Shown here one piece after another: positions 32,691 to 40,482 of a DNA stretch of 64,000 nt. The first letter of the stretch is position 1. Each line of letters opens with the position of its first letter. The position numbers and the translations under genes were made by a program. The stretch covers positions 2,170,001-2,234,000 of the forward strand of contig CBDCNI010000001.1 of NCBI GenBank assembly GCA_965219175.1, read 5' to 3'. Under the pieces are notes generated by a model. The model searched no databases, was not told where the DNA came from, and saw only the letters and a program-made list of their open reading frames with translations. The stretch comes from JBBPZK01 sp965219175. GTDB lineage: Bacteria; Actinomycetota; Rubrobacteria; Rubrobacterales; Rubrobacteraceae.

Positions 32691-32755
32691 CGATTGTCGA
32701 CACTACACTCGCTTTAATAATTACATACCCGCGTTTCAAAGTCAACGCGGGTATG
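32691..32755 (-). promoter_or_regulatory. promoter, 12-bp inverted repeat and operator of the enoyl-CoA hydratase gene
   Basis: On the minus strand TTGACT (32745-32740) and TAATTA (32723-32718) are 16 nt apart. The perfect inverted repeat CATACCCGCGTT (32724-32735) and AACGCGGGTATG (32744-32755) covers the -35 region and spacer. Just downstream of the expected start point is CGATTGTCGAC (32691-32701), shared with the dctP upstream region. The layout fits repression by the adjacent GntR protein. Confidence 0.6.
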
Positions 32756-32786
32756 ATGTAAGTAGTGTTCGTTGGTCGTTAACGGC

Positions 32787-33515
32787 TCAGAGGACGTTAT
32801 CGCCTTTTGGAAGGGTGGCTAGGGCGCGGCGCATACCGTCCTCGTCGTGTTCGTGCAGTATGTTGCACGCCGTCTCGACATCGGCGTCTTCGATAGCTTC
32901 GAGGATTTGGAGATGTTCTCCGAAAGACTTCGGCATCGCGCCTTTCGTTGAGAATGATTTTCTGAGGACGACTTTTAGGGGGCCTTCGATCTGTGTGTAG
33001 AGTTTCCTGAGGAGGCTGCGTTGCGAGAGGAGGATGATGGTCTTGTGGAACGTAAAGTTCAGTTCGTGGTAGCGTTCGGGGCCGCCTCTAGCTTCCTCCA
33101 TCTCACGGGCGATTGGTTCGAGGGCGGCCAGGCAAGCTTTGATCGTCTCGGGTTTCTCGCAGATGTGCTCCAGCGCGAACCTCTCAAGCATAATTCTGAC
33201 CTTGTAGAGTTCGAGGATCTCTTGCTTGTCGTACCCTTTCACTATCGCGCCTCGCCTGCGCGCGCGTTCGATCAGCCCTTCCTGCGTCAGGAGGTAGAGC
33301 GCCTCTCTAATGGGAGCGCGACTCGTCTCGAATCTCTCCACAAGAGCGGGCTCGGGCAGCCTCGTTCCAGCCGGTAGATTGCGCTCGACGATCTCCAGGC
33401 GGAGGACCTCGGCGATCTGCTCCGGCAAAGACCGGCCAAACTCCTTCGCCCGGCCTATACCTCCCACAGCCGAGCTATTTTCGGTAGCGTGTTCGTCGAA
33501 AGGATCTACAACCAA
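32787..33515 (-). CDS. GntR-family transcriptional regulator, FCD (FadR/VanR) type
   Basis: 242 aa. The winged helix spans about residues 30-95, with LPEQIAEVLRLEIVERNLPA, TSRAPIREALYLLTQEGLIE and the wing RRRGAIVKGYD. The C-terminal all-helical FCD ligand domain includes the metal/ligand residues in ELNFTFHKTI and the final HLQILEAIEDADVETACNIL and HEHDEDG. FCD regulators usually sense carboxylic acids and repress neighbouring catabolic genes; here the enoyl-CoA hydratase gene and perhaps the TRAP operon. Confidence 0.93.
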   Translation of the reverse strand: MVVDPFDEHATENSSAVGGIGRAKEFGRSLPEQIAEVLRLEIVERNLPAGTRLPEPALVERFETSRAPIREALYLLTQEGLIERARRRGAIVKGYDKQEILELYKVRIMLERFALEHICEKPETIKACLAALEPIAREMEEARGGPERYHELNFTFHKTIILLSQRSLLRKLYTQIEGPLKVVLRKSFSTKGAMPKSFGEHLQILEAIEDADVETACNILHEHDEDGMRRALATLPKGDNVL

Positions 33516-33959
33516 ACCGTTTCCTCTCTGCTTATCTCGTGATCAGCCCCAGCCATACAACCGACGCCAACTTCACCGTACCCTAAAACAACCTAACACA
33601 TCAACGCGCTCCGAGACGACCAAAGCACCATACCCGATCTTCATCTAGTGAACAAAAAGGAAGCAAGCCTGATGGTCCTTAGCGACCGCCAGGTCGATGG
33701 CAGCAGATACAAAATGAAGCAGGCGAGGTACTCGATAACTTGGCTCGGTCAATCCACCACGGCCTCTTAAAGCGTCTCGACAATCGAGAAGATCCGACCC
33801 GGCGTACTGTGTCCGCGCGGAGAGCCATCATGTTCCACAAACGAATGTTGTATCGGATGCAAATTCCCATTCTCGGTGAGCGGGTTGACGGTGAGTAATA
33901 TAGTCGCACCGTCAACCCGGAGTACGATGTTTCGGTGATAGAGCCGAAACATCTTTCCT
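33516..33959. other. gene-free interval with a perfect inverted repeat
   Basis: No open frame here resembles a protein. The notable structure is GGGTTGACGGTG (33881-33892) and CACCGTCAACCC (33906-33917), 12-bp perfect arms around a 13-nt AT-rich loop. It lies downstream of the SnoaL-like gene on the minus strand and could be its terminator, but no T run follows the stem on that strand. Confidence 0.5.
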
Positions 33960-34421
33960 CTATCGACCCGTCAACTTATCCATCAGTCCTTTGTCGTCCT
34001 CTCCACTTTGTATGTTCACCGCGTCGAGTTGCTGGAGGATGCCGAGTTCATCCGAGCTTCCCCAACGCTCGACGAGCTTGCCGTCTTCGAAGCGGGCGAT
34101 CTGGCATCCGCGCGCCGAGAAGCTCTTGCCGGTTGGCTCAACACCCTGAAACTCGCCCTGGTGAGTGCCGGTAACCGTGTAGGCGATCGACACGTTATCT
34201 TCATCAGCGACCATGTGATCCACCGCGATCCCGAGGTCCGGGAAAGCGCTGCGCATCATACCGAAGAACGTTTTGAAGCCCTCCGGGCCGCGGCCCTGGT
34301 CGGGCGCCGGGTCGTGGTCCAACGCATCAGGGGCGACGACCTCGTCGAAGAGGTCGAAGTTTCCGGTGTTGGCAGCCTGGCCGAATTTCTCCTGGGCGGC
34401 GATGTTCGTTTCTTTGGACAT
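33960..34421 (-). CDS. SnoaL-like ester cyclase family protein
   Basis: 153 aa, NTF2-like fold. Residues 1-140 fit the SnoaL-like branch: AAQEKFGQAANTGNFDLFDE, the acidic VVAPDALDHDPAP, FFGMMRSAFPDLGIAVDHMV, and the strand pattern SIAYTVTGTHQGEF and RFEDGKLVERWGSSD. Start at ATG 34421, preceded by AAGGAG 9 nt upstream; the longer frame adds 25 residues without a ribosome site. Members range from polyketide cyclases to proteins of unknown role, so the substrate is open. Confidence 0.85.
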   Translation of the reverse strand: MSKETNIAAQEKFGQAANTGNFDLFDEVVAPDALDHDPAPDQGRGPEGFKTFFGMMRSAFPDLGIAVDHMVADEDNVSIAYTVTGTHQGEFQGVEPTGKSFSARGCQIARFEDGKLVERWGSSDELGILQQLDAVNIQSGEDDKGLMDKLTGR

Positions 34422-34496
34422 AAAGCTATTCTCCTTCTCGTTTGATGTATGGAGAGCGGATGTCGCGGTTACCTTGAATGGTTCCTGGTAAACCAC

Positions 34497-34812
34497 TGCT
34501 TCCGCAAAACTCCTTGAGCAAGCCGGACGAACTCACGTCCGACTATTTTCGTTGGCAATAGATAGGCCCTGTTGCGAGCCTTCTAAGAAACGCCTACTTC
34601 TTTATACCCTGTATGGAGTTCTTCATAACAGCTTGCGACCCCGCTCTAAGCAAAATGGCCCAGAGTATGCAAGCTATTGGATCGTCATTGTTGCCCGAAT
34701 CACCGTACGTTACAAGTACCTCTGCTTCCCGTCCACCTGCTCAGTAGGCTGCTCAGGTCCTCGTTTTTGCTCCAGATTTCGTGGGCAACTACCGAACCTT
34801 GCTCTCCTTCTT
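34497..34812. other. intergenic region, nothing recognisable
   Basis: No convincing coding frame. A short hairpin CGGACG/CGTCCG near 34528-34545 is the only structure seen; no T run is present on the strand transcribed from the dehydrogenase gene. Confidence 0.5.
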
Positions 34813-35991
34813 CTACGGTTTGAGGACGCACTTGATGGCGCCGTCCCGTTTTTTCTGGAACATCTCATAGCCGAGAGGCGCGTCTTGTAGAGGCATGGTG
34901 TGGGTGGCGAGGTCTTCGGTGCCCAGGGGGTCGTCGTCACCGAGGAGCGGGAGTATGTCGTCGGTCCAGCGTCTTACGTTCGCCTGGCCCATACGGATCT
35001 GAAGCTGCATGTCGAAGAGGTCCCCGAGCGGGAACATCTGTATCGGCCCGGCGTACACGCCGCTGATGGAGAGCGTACCGCCGCGCCGGATGGCCGAAGC
35101 GCACTCGCGCAAAGCGGTCGCCCGGTCGAGCTGAATCTTCGTAGCCTGGAGGATGGAACCAACCACCGAACCTCCAGCTTCCATGCCGACCGCGTCTATC
35201 CCGGCGTCGACCCCTCGCCCGTCCGTCAGGTCCAGGATCACATCCCGCACGTTGCCCACCGCTGAAAAGTCTATGGTCTCGACACCATATTTCGCGGCCA
35301 GCGAGAGACGTTCAGGAACATTGTCTACGCCGATCACACGTCCCGCGCCCCGGTTCAGCGCGATGCGGGCGCACATCTGCCCGATTGGACCGAGGCCCCA
35401 CACCCCAACCGTTCCACCCTCGGGTACGTCGGCGTAGGCGACGGCCTGCCAGGCGGTTGGTAGCACGTCCGAGAGGTAGAGAAAACGCTCATCTGGGGCG
35501 TCCTGGGCTTCTTCCGGAACTTTGATCGGCCCGAAGTGGGCCTGCGGCACCCTCAAATACTCGGCCTGTCCGCCTGGAACCGCACCGTAAACGTGCGTGT
35601 ACCCGAACAGGCTCGCACCCCTACCGCGTCCCAGCAAGTTCACGCTCTGGGCGAGCTTGCCCCGGTCCCGCGTCGTCTCGCACTGCGAGTAGAGTTGCTC
35701 TTCACAGAAATAGCAATGCCCGCAGGAGACGTTGAACGGCACCACGACCCGGTCGCCGGGCGAGATGTGCTCCACGTCCCGGCCGACCTCCTCTACTATT
35801 CCCATCGGCTCGTGCCCGATGATGTCGCCCTCGCGCATCAGGGGACCGAGCTTGCCGTAGAGATGCAGGTCCGAGCCGCAGATGGCCGTGGACGTTACCT
35901 TTATTATCGCGTCAGTAGGTTCCCGTATTGTCGGGTCTGGTACATTGTCAACCCGGATGTCTTCCTTGCCGTGCCACACGACCGCTTTCAC
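34813..35991 (-). CDS. zinc-dependent alcohol dehydrogenase (formaldehyde dehydrogenase-like)
   Basis: 392-aa medium-chain dehydrogenase. Catalytic zinc ligands: Cys in TAICGSDLHLYG (about residue 38) and the GHEPMGIVEEVG pair; the structural zinc motif is SCGHCYFCEEQLYSQC. NAD-binding loop VWGLGPIGQMCARIAL. The overall pattern matches the glutathione-independent formaldehyde dehydrogenase-like branch but lacks the long insertion of its paralogue at 62647. ATG 35991 overlaps the stop of the upstream SDR gene by 4 nt. Substrate unknown. Confidence 0.9.
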   Translation of the reverse strand: MKAVVWHGKEDIRVDNVPDPTIREPTDAIIKVTSTAICGSDLHLYGKLGPLMREGDIIGHEPMGIVEEVGRDVEHISPGDRVVVPFNVSCGHCYFCEEQLYSQCETTRDRGKLAQSVNLLGRGRGASLFGYTHVYGAVPGGQAEYLRVPQAHFGPIKVPEEAQDAPDERFLYLSDVLPTAWQAVAYADVPEGGTVGVWGLGPIGQMCARIALNRGAGRVIGVDNVPERLSLAAKYGVETIDFSAVGNVRDVILDLTDGRGVDAGIDAVGMEAGGSVVGSILQATKIQLDRATALRECASAIRRGGTLSISGVYAGPIQMFPLGDLFDMQLQIRMGQANVRRWTDDILPLLGDDDPLGTEDLATHTMPLQDAPLGYEMFQKKRDGAIKCVLKP

Positions 35992-37040
35992 GGCTCCCTC
36001 CTTCCGACACCGGTCATTATTTCCCGGATCCTAAACGGCCCGCCCGCATCCGGCGAGAGCACGGGCGTGTCGAAACCCGTATTGTGCGCGAGCCCATCCA
36101 AGACGCTCAAAAGGGCGTCCCCAGCGCTGTACTCCGGTGTCCAACCGAGTTCCTCGCGGGCGCGGCTCGTGTCCATGATCGGGACTTCGAGCGAAAGATC
36201 CAGCCAGTCCGGTGAGACCGGCTGCAACCTGAACCGCCAGGCCAACTCCGCCCCCGCCCGGACAGCCCTCGCCGAAAACGGGAACGTCCGCGCGTTTAGT
36301 ATTCGTCCGATCTCCCGCGCGTCCAAAACCGGCTCCGCCGCCAGATTGAACGCTCCCCGCACATCCCGCGTGACCGCTAGCCGAAAAGCCTCCCCAACGT
36401 CGTAAGAGTGAACCACCTGCGAGCGAAGGTTCTCGATTTCCGGCACGAAGTTTATGAGGCTCGGACGCGCCAGCACACTCGGCAGGAAAGGCCCGGCGAA
36501 CAACCGACGAATGCCCTGCGAAGCCTCCTTCTTGAAGACCAGCCCAGGACGCATCCTGACAACCCGCACATCCGGCGTTTCGTGCTCGAAGCGGTCCAGC
36601 CGCCGCTCGACTTCCGCTTTCTGCCTGGAGTAGTAGGAAGTCGAGATGCCGCCGGTCGGCCAACTCTCGTCCACCGCCCGGTCCTTGGGTCCCGGCGAGT
36701 AGGTCCCGACGGAAGAGGCGTACAAGAGCGCCGGAACCTTGGCGTCTTTTACCGCACGCATCACGCGCGTGCTGCCTTCCACGTTCACCATCCACAGCTT
36801 GTTCAGATCGCGCGACGGCTGTATAAGCCAGGCGCAGAGCACGACGGCGTCGGCCCCTTCGAAATGCGGTATGAGGTCGTCGGAGGCAATGTCCGCCGAA
36901 GCCCACTCTACCTTCGGTAACGTGAGGTCCGGTATACGGCGTGAAAGCCCGAGTATGGATTCGATTTGATCTTCTCTCGCGAGCGACCGGAGCACGCTCG
37001 TTCCAACGTTGCCGGTCGCACCAACTACTATTACTCTCAT
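35988..37040 (-). CDS. NAD-dependent epimerase/dehydratase (extended SDR)
   Basis: 350 aa. N-terminal Rossmann motif VIVVGATGNVGTSVLRSL; the active-site region has ASSVGTY and the catalytic Tyr/Lys in SYYSRQKAEVER. A C-terminal substrate domain follows (FNLAAEPVLDAREIGRIL, and the terminal FDTPVLSPDAGGPF). It resembles UDP-sugar epimerase-like enzymes of Actinobacteria. It overlaps the alcohol dehydrogenase gene by 4 nt, so the two act in the same transcript. Substrate not predictable. Confidence 0.87.
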   Translation of the reverse strand: MRVIVVGATGNVGTSVLRSLAREDQIESILGLSRRIPDLTLPKVEWASADIASDDLIPHFEGADAVVLCAWLIQPSRDLNKLWMVNVEGSTRVMRAVKDAKVPALLYASSVGTYSPGPKDRAVDESWPTGGISTSYYSRQKAEVERRLDRFEHETPDVRVVRMRPGLVFKKEASQGIRRLFAGPFLPSVLARPSLINFVPEIENLRSQVVHSYDVGEAFRLAVTRDVRGAFNLAAEPVLDAREIGRILNARTFPFSARAVRAGAELAWRFRLQPVSPDWLDLSLEVPIMDTSRAREELGWTPEYSAGDALLSVLDGLAHNTGFDTPVLSPDAGGPFRIREIMTGVGRREP

Positions 37041-37219
37041 GGAGATACAATACCCATGCTGCCGGACCCCAAACCATAAGACCTTACGGCGATTTTAGAT
37101 GGAAGAAAAGATGTCGGAAGTTTGAGAAGATTCGTTTTTGTAGATAGCCGGAAAGAAGGTTTCGGCCCGGCGGGCACGGGTAACAGGGTACGCAGATCAA
37201 ACCAAAAGGAGGCGTGTAC

Positions 37220-37429
37220 ATGAACGAGGCGACGAAGCAACGGCTAATAACCTTCGGGGCGGCTGGGATTTCTTACGTCATCAGCCAGTTGCTGGTCAAC
37301 AGGTTTATAGATATCCCGGATGAGCGTGGGATCAAAGACGACGCCCTAGAGGCGCTTCTAAAGGCCGGTACGACCGCGACCGCGACCATCCTCGCCTCGC
37401 TCCTCGTCCGGAAACTTCTGAACGACTAG
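37220..37429 (+). CDS. small conserved-looking protein of unknown function
   Basis: 69 aa, ATG 37220 with AAAAGGAGG 7 nt upstream, so it is clearly translated; an in-frame GTG 6 nt earlier is a worse choice. Two amphipathic or hydrophobic segments (FGAAGISYVISQLLVNRFI and AGTTATATILASLLVRKLL) flank a charged turn (IPDERGIKDD). This recalls a small two-helix membrane protein. It converges on uvrA with 4 nt overlap of the stop regions. No family recognised. Confidence 0.65.
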   Translation: MNEATKQRLITFGAAGISYVISQLLVNRFIDIPDERGIKDDALEALLKAGTTATATILASLLVRKLLND

Positions 37430-40278
37430 CTGGCGGCCGCGACTTCGGGGAGCAGGTCGCGTAGGAAGCTACCGGTGTAGGAAGCTTCGGCGCGGGCTAT
37501 ATCCTCCGGGGAGCCGGTCGCGACTATCTCACCGCCGCCGTCCCCACCTTCGGGGCCAAGGTCTATAACGTGGTCGGAAGAGCGGATCACATCGAGGTTG
37601 TGCTCGATGACGATAACCGTATTTCCCGTGTCCACGAGCCGGTGCAGTATCTCCAGCAACCGCTCCACGTCCGCGAAGTGAAGCCCCGTAGTCGGCTCGT
37701 CCAGGATATAGACGGTCTTACCCGTCGCCCTCTTGCCAAGCTCGCTCGCCAACTTGACCCGCTGCGCCTCACCACCGGAGAGCGTAGTCGCCGGTTGTCC
37801 CAATCGGACGTAGCCGAGGCCCACGTCGCGTAAAGTCTCCATGCGGCGAGAGATGGCCGGGACGGGCTCGAAGAAACCGCAAGCCTCGTCAATGGTCATC
37901 TCCAGCACGTCGGAGATCGACTTTCCCTTGTAGGTGACGCGCAAGGTCTCGTTGTTGTAGCGGCGGCCCTTGCAGACCTCGCACGGGACGTAGACATCCG
38001 GCAGGAAGTGCATTTCTATACGGATCTGTCCGTCGCCCCGGCAAGCCTCACAACGCCCGCCCTTGACGTTGAACGAGAAACGACCGGGCTTGTAACCCCT
38101 GATCTTCGCCTCCGGCGTCGCCGCGAAGAGCTGCCGGATATGGTCGAAAACCTTCGTGTAAGTCGCCGGGTTGGAGCGGGGCGTCCGGCCGATGGGACTC
38201 TGGTCTATGTCTATGACCTTGTCCACGCTCTCGACGCCCTTTATACCTTCGTGCCGTCCCGGACGGTGCTTGCCGCGGCTGACGGCGTTCGCGAGCGCCT
38301 TATAGAGGATCTCATTTACCAGCGTGCTCTTCCCCGAACCCGAAACTCCCGTCACACAAGTAAATACCCCGAGCGGAAATTCTGCGTCTATGCCCTTCAA
38401 GTTGTGCTCGCTCGCCCCGAGCACCGAGACAGCGCCGGTCGGCTCCCGGCGGCCTTCCGGCGGCTCGACCCGCCGCCGCCCGGAGAGGAAATCTCCCGTC
38501 ACAGAGCGTTCCTCCGCCTCTATGTCCGCGACGCTCCCGGCGGCAACGATCTCGCCGCCGTGAACCCCTGCTCCCGGCCCGACGTCCACGACGTAGTCAG
38601 CAGCCCGGATCGTCTCCTCGTCGTGCTCGACGACCACAAGCGTGTTCCCGAGGTCCCGGAGCTTCGTCAGGGTGGCGAGAAGCCGCCGGTTGTCCCGCTG
38701 ATGGAGCCCGATGGAAGGTTCGTCCAGGACGTACAGGACCCCGACCAGCCCGCTCCCGACCTGGGAAGCGAGCCGTATCCTCTGCGCCTCGCCGCCTGAG
38801 AGAGTTCCGGCCGAGCGGCTTAGAGTGAGGTAGCCGAGGCCGACGTCCACCAGGAAGCCGAGACGTTCACGGATCTCCTTGACTACCCGCTCGGCGATGA
38901 TCCACTCCCGCGCCGTGAACTCCACACCCTCGAAGAAGTCCTGGGCGTCGGTGACGCTCATGCGGGTGAACTCGGAGATGTTTCTCTCCCCGACCGTCAC
39001 CGCAAGCGCCTCGGGCCTGAGCCGCGCGCCACCGCACTTCGGGCAGGGAACGTGGCTCATGAACTCCTCGATCTTCTCCCGTCGGTACTCGGAGTCGGTC
39101 TCAGCGTAGCGCCTCTGGAGGTTGCCGACCACGCCGTCGAAACGGGTCATATACTGACGCCTGCGCCCGTAGCGGTTCTTGTACGAGACGTATATCCGCC
39201 CCTCTTCGCTCCCGTGCAACACCAGCTTCTTATGCTCCTCCGGCAGATCCCGCCAGGGCACGTCCATCTCGACCCCGAACTTCTCAGAGAGCCCGGACAG
39301 GATGCTCGCGTAGTATTCGCTGGAGGAGTTGGCCCACGGGACCAACGCTCCCTCATCTATGCTCAAATCTCCATTCGGGACGACGAGTTCCGGGTCTATC
39401 TCCAGCCGGCTCCCGAGCCCGTCGCAGCGGTCACAGGCCCCGTGCGGGCTGTTGAACGAGAACGTCCGGGGCTGTATCTCGGCGATGGACGCCCCGCAGT
39501 TGGTGCAGGTGAAGTTCTCCGAGAACAGCATCGACTCCCCGGCTCCACCACCGTCTTTATTCACGGTCTCGACGAGCACGAGCCCGTCGGCGAGCCGCAG
39601 GGCCGTTTCTATTGAGTCCGTCAGGCGGCGCTCTATGCCTTCCCGGATCACCAACCGGTCAACCACGACCTCTACGTCGTGCTTGTAGTTCTTGTCTAAC
39701 CCGAGGTCCACCGGCAGTTCGTGAAGCTCACCATCCACCCGGACGCGGGCGTATCCGTCTTCGGCCAGATCCTTGAAGAACTTCCCGAACTCACCCTTGC
39801 GTCCCCGGACGACCGGCGCCATCACCATAAAACGCGTCTTCTCCGGGAGCGCCAGCACCTTCTCAACCATCTGCTGCGGGGTCGAGGAGGCGACAGAAAA
39901 ACCACAGACGTGGCAGTGCGGCCGCCCGGCGCGGGCGTAGAGCAGGCGGAGGTAGTCGTAGGCTTCCGTTACGGTTGCAACGGTTGAGCGAGGGTTGTTG
40001 CTCGTTGTCTTCTGGTCGATTGAGACGGCGGGTGAGAGGCCGTCTATGTGGTCTACGTCGGGTTTATCCATCTGCCCGAGGAACTGGCGGGCGTAGGCGG
40101 AGAGGCTCTCGACGTAGCGGCGCTGGCCTTCGGCGTAGATGGTATCGAAGGCGAGCGAGGACTTGCCGCTGCCCGAGAGGCCGGTGACGACGACAAGCTC
40201 GTCGCGCGGCAGCGAAACGGTTACGTTCTTCAGGTTATGTTCCCGCGCCCCGTGGACGGCTATATGGCTCTCGGAGAT
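37426..40278 (-). CDS. uvrA: excinuclease ABC subunit A, apparent ATC start
   Basis: Damage-recognition ATPase of nucleotide excision repair. Numbered from the proposed start (950 aa): Walker A GLSGSGKSS at residues 33-40, the first zinc finger CTNCGASIAEIQPRTF to CDRCDGLG, CPKCGGARLRP, ABC signature TLSGGEAQRIRLASQVGSGL, second Walker A GVSGSGKST, zinc-finger pair CEACRGDGQ and CEVCKGRRYN, and a second signature TLSGGEAQRVKLASELGKR. UvrA normally begins 6-9 residues before HGAREHNLKN. The only codon there with a proper ribosome site (AAGGGGG, 6 nt) is ATC at 40278; ATG candidates 45-63 codons upstream have none. An 8-bp GC hairpin (40319-40337) lies in the leader. Confidence 0.93.
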   Translation of the reverse strand: MSESHIAVHGAREHNLKNVTVSLPRDELVVVTGLSGSGKSSLAFDTIYAEGQRRYVESLSAYARQFLGQMDKPDVDHIDGLSPAVSIDQKTTSNNPRSTVATVTEAYDYLRLLYARAGRPHCHVCGFSVASSTPQQMVEKVLALPEKTRFMVMAPVVRGRKGEFGKFFKDLAEDGYARVRVDGELHELPVDLGLDKNYKHDVEVVVDRLVIREGIERRLTDSIETALRLADGLVLVETVNKDGGGAGESMLFSENFTCTNCGASIAEIQPRTFSFNSPHGACDRCDGLGSRLEIDPELVVPNGDLSIDEGALVPWANSSSEYYASILSGLSEKFGVEMDVPWRDLPEEHKKLVLHGSEEGRIYVSYKNRYGRRRQYMTRFDGVVGNLQRRYAETDSEYRREKIEEFMSHVPCPKCGGARLRPEALAVTVGERNISEFTRMSVTDAQDFFEGVEFTAREWIIAERVVKEIRERLGFLVDVGLGYLTLSRSAGTLSGGEAQRIRLASQVGSGLVGVLYVLDEPSIGLHQRDNRRLLATLTKLRDLGNTLVVVEHDEETIRAADYVVDVGPGAGVHGGEIVAAGSVADIEAEERSVTGDFLSGRRRVEPPEGRREPTGAVSVLGASEHNLKGIDAEFPLGVFTCVTGVSGSGKSTLVNEILYKALANAVSRGKHRPGRHEGIKGVESVDKVIDIDQSPIGRTPRSNPATYTKVFDHIRQLFAATPEAKIRGYKPGRFSFNVKGGRCEACRGDGQIRIEMHFLPDVYVPCEVCKGRRYNNETLRVTYKGKSISDVLEMTIDEACGFFEPVPAISRRMETLRDVGLGYVRLGQPATTLSGGEAQRVKLASELGKRATGKTVYILDEPTTGLHFADVERLLEILHRLVDTGNTVIVIEHNLDVIRSSDHVIDLGPEGGDGGGEIVATGSPEDIARAEASYTGSFLRDLLPEVAAAS

Positions 40279-40482
40279 CTCACGCCCCCTTCCGGATGAC
40301 CCGACCAGACAAGTATACGGCCTCCGGATCGGAGGCCAAAGGTCTAATTCTTTATACTCAATTTTAGCACCGGCGCGCCCGCGAGTTGTCTCATATTTCA
40401 CGCCCTGACGCATTCTCGCATGTTCGTATATATTTCTAACAGTAATGTTTGTTAACCCCGAGTACATTGATAGGATATTCTG

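Noticed and set aside
40400..40440. LexA-like half site CGAACATGCGAG upstream of uvrA
   Set aside because: Only one half resembles the actinobacterial SOS box and the second half is missing, so SOS control cannot be claimed.
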